From NCBI RefSeq assembly GCF_000147875.1, contig NC_014507.1, forward strand, positions 1,116,001 to 1,180,000: a stretch of DNA of 64,000 nt, given 5' to 3'. The DNA is from Methanolacinia petrolearia DSM 11571. Its GTDB lineage: Archaea; Halobacteriota; Methanomicrobia; Methanomicrobiales; Methanomicrobiaceae. The notes under the pieces are model-generated. The model was not told the DNA's origin. It made no database searches and was given only the letters and a program-made list of their open reading frames with translations. Made by a program: the position numbers and the translations under genes. Shown here piece by piece: positions 59,913 through 64,000 of this stretch (position 1 is its first letter; each line of letters begins with the position of its first letter).

Positions 59913-60269
59913 ATGGAAGAACCCTCCGAAAAACAGTACAAATATGCCTGGGGAATAGATGCAGCCATAGCTGTAATCGGGGGTAAATGGAAACCCCTGA
60001 TCCTCTATGAGCTAAGGGACGGAACACTTCGTTTCAGCCAGATCCTGAGGGGAATCCAGCCGAAGATCACCCAGAGAATGCTTACCAAAGAGCTTCGCGA
60101 ACTTGAGAAGGACGGCCTTATCACCCGAAAAGTCTACCCTGTCGTTCCACCGAAAGTCGAGTACTCACTAACTGAAAAAGGACTCTCGCTAATGCCTATC
60201 CTCGACGAACTCTGTCACTGGGGATACGAGCATATGGACGATGAGATCGAGTTTAAATGTGAGGAATAG
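59913..60269 (+). CDS. HxlR-family transcriptional regulator
   Basis: 118 residues, short and complete: DAAIAVIGGKWKPLILYELR, LRFSQILRGIQPKITQRML, TKELRELEKDGLITRK and the wing PKVEYSLTEKG. Lacks the N-terminal cysteine pair seen in the HxlR at 2140. TCATATATAG near 59862-59871 is a plausible TATA element, giving a leader of about 20 bases. Target unknown; nearest GTATAC/GTACC sites are at the flavodoxin operon about 1 kb upstream. Confidence 0.9.
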   Translation: MEEPSEKQYKYAWGIDAAIAVIGGKWKPLILYELRDGTLRFSQILRGIQPKITQRMLTKELRELEKDGLITRKVYPVVPPKVEYSLTEKGLSLMPILDELCHWGYEHMDDEIEFKCEE

Positions 60270-60652
60270 ACGGCAGCAGTGAAACATGATCGGGAGATCG
60301 TTATATAATAATCTCCGGATCGAATTCATATTTTACATGCAAATCACGTTGTGATTGTTATAAAAATCAGAGTTTGGACCCTTTAGATCCCCGGGCTGTT
60401 TAATTTTGTTTTGTTTGGAAATCCGGATTGAGACCATTTAGATACCTTGTCCTAGTTCCAATAAACTTTGTAGATTTTCATCATTTTTTGTGTGATGGAA
60501 TCTCCGGTCATGGGGGTTTTACATGAAACAGTGCATGAAACTTTTGTTTCATGAACATTTTTACACAAACTCCGGCGCGGCGGCAATCTGCCGGACTGAA
60601 AATAACTCATGTATAAATATCCTCCTGGTCATGATCGGGAATATTATTAAGC
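60270..60652. other. Gene-free interval with shared hairpins
   Basis: 60336-60356 repeats, with one mismatch, the hairpin string at 10208-10228. A perfect stem CATGAAAC-TTTT-GTTTCATG lies at 60536-60555, preceded by another ATGAAAC at 60524. No gene is seen. Confidence 0.45.
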
Positions 60653-60669
60653 AACTTAATCATTAAGTT
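60653..60669. promoter_or_regulatory. Perfect palindrome at the MarR start
   Basis: AACTTAAT-C-ATTAAGTT, a 17-bp perfect palindrome ending 5 bases before the ATG at 60675. MarR proteins bind such dyads, so this is a very likely autoregulatory operator controlling the MarR-exporter operon. Confidence 0.75.
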
Positions 60670-60674
60670 ACTAA

Positions 60675-61193
60675 ATGATGGCTGTTGCTAAATCACAACC
60701 AACCGACTTCGCCGACCTGTACGAGGTATGGATGAGAATACGGAATAAAATGAATATTATGGAGAATCTTCCGCGTGATTTCGGAATCGATGAACAGCTG
60801 AAATTATCGGAGATCCATACTATTCAGGCTATAGGAAGTACGAAAGAGAATAACAACAGGATCATTGCCGATATCCTGGGAATAACACCTTCTGCCGTTT
60901 CACAGATGGTGGCGAAACTGACCCGCCGCGATCTTGTAAAAAAAGTACGCGGGCTTAGAAACGATAAGGAAGTATCCCTTGAACTTACCGAAAAAGGACG
61001 GACTGCATTTAAGTGTCACGAGAAGACCCATGCGGATGTTTACAAGAGAATTGCCGCAGGTGTCGGAACCCTGAAAAAAGAGGAACTGGAAGTGATTTCC
61101 AGGATCTTTTCTGCAATGGAATCGGTCTACGATCAGCAAATCCGCGATCTATCGGCCAATAAAAACGTCAGCGAAACGGAGCGATCCGATTGA
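60675..61193 (+). CDS. MarR-family regulator
   Basis: 172 residues. MarR winged helix: LSEIHTIQAIGSTKENNNRI, IADILGITPSAVSQMVAKLT and the wing GLRNDKEVSLELTEKGR, followed by the dimer helices. Overlaps the downstream MFS exporter by 4 bases, so the pair forms a classical MarR-exporter operon in which an exported compound relieves repression. The operator lies immediately upstream. Confidence 0.9.
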   Translation: MMAVAKSQPTDFADLYEVWMRIRNKMNIMENLPRDFGIDEQLKLSEIHTIQAIGSTKENNNRIIADILGITPSAVSQMVAKLTRRDLVKKVRGLRNDKEVSLELTEKGRTAFKCHEKTHADVYKRIAAGVGTLKKEELEVISRIFSAMESVYDQQIRDLSANKNVSETERSD

Positions 61194-62389
61194 CCGCGGA
61201 AGATGCGAATGCAAAGCCCTGGCTGAGAAATCTTCCGGGTAACTTCAGTGAGATTATTCAGCTCGGATTTGCGCACATGGTCAACGACATCTATTTTCCG
61301 ATACTGATGGCGCTGCAGCCGGTCCTGATCACAACTCTCGGTTACAGTTATTTCCAGGCCGCACTCCTTCCGACAATGCACAGCCTGCTTTCATCCGTCC
61401 TCCAGCCCGTCTTCGGGAGCCTCGCCGACAGGAAAGGTCTTAGGATCAGCATCATCATTTCTCTGCTGTTATCCGGCTGCGGTATCGCATTTCTCGGTCT
61501 GGTCTCCAATCACTATTATGTAATGCTAGGGTGCGTTGCCATATCGGCAATGGGTCACGCGACATTCCATCCCGGTGCGCTCTGCAAGGTTGATGCACTC
61601 GCAACGCCGGGAACCCGCGGGCGTCTCACATCTCTTTTTACCGTCGGAGGAAATCTCGGCCAGGCACTCGGTCCTATCGTCGGCGGTCTCGCCCTGTCGT
61701 ACGGCGGTATATCATCGATAACGTGGCTCGTGATCCCGGCGATCGCCGGTGCACTGGTTCTCATGTTCAGGCCGATTCCCGGGGTTCATAAGAAAACCGT
61801 AGTGACTTCCGCCTCCGGCCGGGAGAACTGGAAGCCTGTCATATTCCTCTTCTCCGGTGCGACACTTCGTGCATGGGCCACCTTCGGGGCCATGACTTTT
61901 ATCCCTACATTCCTTGTCCTGGAGGGCTACTCACTCATAGATGCGACTTTTTTAGTCAGTGTCATGCTTTTGGCAGGAGTTGTGGGACAACTTCTTGGCG
62001 GTTCGCTCTCCGACCGGTTAGGAAGAAAACCTGTGGTCGTTGCAACAACATTCGCGGCCGTCCCGGTTTTTGCCGCAATCCTTGTCACCCACGGCGCCCT
62101 GCTGATCCTTTTCATTATACTGTTCGGTTTCCTCCTCTGGTCCTCATTTGCGGTGACGATATCGATGGCTCATGAGCTGGTTCCCACCCAAATAGGCCTC
62201 ATATCCGGTATGTTCATGGGAATCGCCATGGGCGCGGGTGGGATCGGTGTTTCGGTCTCCGGAATTATCGCCGACCATTTCGGCCTGACGACAGCGCTTG
62301 CTACATTCCCTGTAATCGTATTTTTCGCGGCCGTAATGTTCGTACTGGTCAGGTACAGCCCTGAGAAGATCAAAACGCCTGGAGATTGA
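61190..62389 (+). CDS. fsr: Fsr-like MFS exporter
   Basis: 399 residues starting at a TTG inside the MarR stop (TTGA), with GGAG 10 bases before it. Twelve membrane helices. The opening FAHMVNDIYFPILMALQP, the segment QPVFGSLADRKGLRISII, and GHATFHPGALCKVDALATPG fit the fosmidomycin-resistance (Fsr) branch of MFS. Probable role is export of a small toxic compound under MarR control; the natural substrate is unknown. Confidence 0.85.
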   Translation: MTAEDANAKPWLRNLPGNFSEIIQLGFAHMVNDIYFPILMALQPVLITTLGYSYFQAALLPTMHSLLSSVLQPVFGSLADRKGLRISIIISLLLSGCGIAFLGLVSNHYYVMLGCVAISAMGHATFHPGALCKVDALATPGTRGRLTSLFTVGGNLGQALGPIVGGLALSYGGISSITWLVIPAIAGALVLMFRPIPGVHKKTVVTSASGRENWKPVIFLFSGATLRAWATFGAMTFIPTFLVLEGYSLIDATFLVSVMLLAGVVGQLLGGSLSDRLGRKPVVVATTFAAVPVFAAILVTHGALLILFIILFGFLLWSSFAVTISMAHELVPTQIGLISGMFMGIAMGAGGIGVSVSGIIADHFGLTTALATFPVIVFFAAVMFVLVRYSPEKIKTPGD

Positions 62390-62729
62390 ATAATAAGGAA
62401 AAACTGACCTGAATCCCTTTTTCGGGTTGAAAAATTCAAAATTTTTTATATCCGCTTCCGGTCTCGATCTCGTATAATAATCCATCATCTTCATATGGAA
62501 GGGATCATATTGTAACGATATCGCCCGGGAAGGCAGCCATAGGATTTATGATCCTGTATCCTTCAAAAAATGCAATTTTTCGTATTGTAAAAATCAATAT
62601 TATTCAAAATTCATGTCTTAATTGAAACAAATGTGTGGTTGAAACGAAAAACTGTTGCATCAATTTCTTAAAGTTTATCATGATCAGGGCTATTATCATT
62701 TACTGTCTAAGAATGATGGAACGATAATT
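62390..62729. other. Intergenic region
   Basis: No gene. AT-rich, with a small GC-rich island at 62520-62540. A TATA-like element is not clear; the next gene starts at 62730. Nothing else recognised. Confidence 0.3.
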
Positions 62730-64000
62730 ATGTCATACGGGGAGCAGGAGAATTCCGGCATATCACTTCTTTATGTCGATGATGAGCCGGTTCTTCTTAA
62801 TATGAGCAAATTATTTCTTGAGAAAATAGGCGGCTTTTCAGTAACAACAGCAGGGAATGCAAAAGATGCCCTTAAGCTTCTGTCGGAAAAACCCTTTGAT
62901 GCAGTAGTCTCCGATTACCAGATGTCCGGTATGGACGGTATCGGACTGCTGAAATCTCTCCGGAGCTCCGGCAACAGAATCCCTTTCATTATTTTTACCG
63001 GAAAAAGCAGGGAAGAGGTTGTAATAGAGGCGTTAAACGAGGGCGCGGACTTTTATCTCCAGAAAGGCGGAGATCCTAAATCACAGTATGCCGAACTGGC
63101 GCATAAGATTAAAAGCGCAGTAAAAAGCAGAAGATCGGAAGAAGCACTTGAAAAGCGTGTGATAATGCTGACTCAGCCGCCGGCGGAAGGCAATATCGAG
63201 TTCGAGGATCTGTTCGATATCGATGAAATCCAGCGGATCCAGGACGATTTTTCAACAGGTGCCGGCGTCGCATCGATAATTACCCGGCCCGACGGAACGC
63301 CGATTACAAAACCGAGCAATTTTACGCGGCTGTGCAGCGATGTCATCCGGAAAACCGAGCACGGCTGCAAAAACTGTTATATCTCCAACGCCACGGTCGG
63401 GCGGCCTAATCCTGACGGTCCGACGGTGCAGAAGTGCTTAAGCGGCGGCCTCTGGGATGCCGGTGCGAGTATTATCGTCAATGGCAGGCACATTGCAAAC
63501 TGGCTCGCCGGTCAGGTCCGAAACGAAGCCCAGACCGAAGAAAAGATGCTCGAATATGCCCGGAAGATCGGTGCTGACGAAAATGTCTTCCTCGAAGCAT
63601 ATTATGAAGTACCTTCAATGTCGACGGAGAGGTTTGAAAACGTTTCAAAAGCATTGTTCGCGATGGCGAATCAGCTTTCAAAATCCACGTATCATAACCT
63701 CCGGCAGGCAAGGTCAATTGCCGAACATGAAAGGACGAAGAAGGAACTTCTCCGGAAGACCGGGGAACTCAATACTGCCTATGAACAGCTTGCCGCCTCT
63801 GAAGAAGAGCTCAGGCAGAATTACGACGAACTGGTAAAAAGTGAAAAGGAGCTTCGCGAAAGCGAAGCGAAGTTCAAAACGCTTGTCGATCTTTCCCTGG
63901 ACGGCATCCTGGTGGTGGATTTCTCGGGCAAAATCCTCTTTGCCAATATGGAAATCAGCCGAATTCTGGATGTAAAAGATTGCAAATCCCTGGCAGGGAC
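62730..64000 (+). CDS. REC-PocR-PAS sensor protein (N-terminal part)
   Basis: The frame is open from the ATG at 62730 to the right edge (423 codons). Residues 10-130 are a normal receiver: LLYVDDEP, phosphoacceptor in VVSDYQMSGMDG, IIFTG and the lysine in FYLQKGGDP. Residues about 155-320 are a PocR domain: IQDDFSTGAGVASIITRPDG, KNCYISNATVGR, QKCLSGGLWDAGASIIVNGR, with cysteines placed as in cluster- or ligand-binding PocR members. A coiled coil and a PAS domain start near residue 385. The output domain lies outside the window. PocR domains sense small hydrocarbon derivatives. Confidence 0.85.
   Translation, partial: MSYGEQENSGISLLYVDDEPVLLNMSKLFLEKIGGFSVTTAGNAKDALKLLSEKPFDAVVSDYQMSGMDGIGLLKSLRSSGNRIPFIIFTGKSREEVVIEALNEGADFYLQKGGDPKSQYAELAHKIKSAVKSRRSEEALEKRVIMLTQPPAEGNIEFEDLFDIDEIQRIQDDFSTGAGVASIITRPDGTPITKPSNFTRLCSDVIRKTEHGCKNCYISNATVGRPNPDGPTVQKCLSGGLWDAGASIIVNGRHIANWLAGQVRNEAQTEEKMLEYARKIGADENVFLEAYYEVPSMSTERFENVSKALFAMANQLSKSTYHNLRQARSIAEHERTKKELLRKTGELNTAYEQLAASEEELRQNYDELVKSEKELRESEAKFKTLVDLSLDGILVVDFSGKILFANMEISRILDVKDCKSLAG

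Noticed and set aside
1-64000. tRNA genes, rRNA genes and CRISPR arrays
   Set aside because: I looked for T-arm-like GTTCRANYC contexts and for regularly spaced repeats by eye and found no convincing candidate; a tRNAscan run would be decisive.

Overview
This window looks like a chromosomal segment of a methanogenic archaeon, most likely of the order Methanomicrobiales. The main reasons are a DUF2115/UPF0305 protein (a methanogen family) beside an adenosylcobalamin-dependent ribonucleotide reductase, an Orc1/Cdc6 initiator, a DUF3821-type surface protein, many multi-PAS archaeal histidine kinases, HxlR/PadR/MarR/TetR one-component regulators, and TATA-type promoters with several apparently leaderless genes. 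No rRNA, tRNA or CRISPR array was seen. Species assignment is inference.

Layout. 1-2.6 kb: class II ribonucleotide reductase (cut by the left edge) behind DUF2115, with a divergent HxlR regulator between two GTATAC sites. 2.6-9.4 kb: a worn accessory stretch with an AlbA_2 regulator, a duplicated copy of its promoter, remnants of a second regulator and of a hicBA toxin-antitoxin pair, a GntP permease, a DUF89 protein and an AAA ATPase with direct repeats upstream. 9.4-12.3 kb: small unknown and membrane genes, many hairpins and a divergent Orc1/Cdc6, probably the remains of an integrated replicon. 12.4-19.3 kb: a sensory cluster (pseudo-receiver/PAS/GAF protein, membrane histidine kinase, membrane PAS protein, RecA-fold protein without P-loop). 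19.3-25.5 kb: tandem amidohydrolase, TetR, larB-larC1 (nickel-pincer cofactor), second TetR and an Fe-S aldo/keto reductase, with two clear operators. 25.7-31.6 kb: a replication module of a mobile element (primase-helicase plus three small overlapping genes, RhuM, AbrB-like protein, and a truncated second copy of the primase-helicase C-terminus). 31.7-38.9 kb: membrane proteins, another PAS kinase, a SLOG-like/transmembrane protein followed by an MscS channel. 39.4-44.2 kb: an HTH regulator, a membrane protein, a duplicated DUF3821 surface protein and a PQQ-propeller protein; the regulator and surface protein share a 20-bp operator. 44.3-55.9 kb: MFS transporter, CrtC/AttH-like protein, third kinase, PutP-like symporter, and an AT-rich island with a membrane HTH protein and a secreted serine protease. 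56.0-56.4 kb: a dense hairpin cluster. 56.4-62.4 kb: redox operon (flavodoxin, Fe-S aldo/keto reductase, FMN reductase) and PadR, HxlR and MarR regulators, the last with an Fsr-like exporter. 62.7 kb to the end: a REC-PocR-PAS sensor cut by the right edge.

How the genes work together. Two themes recur. One is local control: at least seven regulator genes have a convincing palindrome at their own promoter. The other is gene duplication followed by decay: three paralogous kinases, two Fe-S aldo/keto reductases, an internally doubled amidohydrolase, an internally doubled surface protein, a copied AlbA_2 promoter and a copied zinc-finger tail. The candidates I find most worth following are the SLOG-like/MscS membrane pair, the frame-broken zinc-finger tail of the primase-helicase, the hairpin cluster near 56 kb, and the two-copy dispersed repeat at 9.1 and 45.8 kb.
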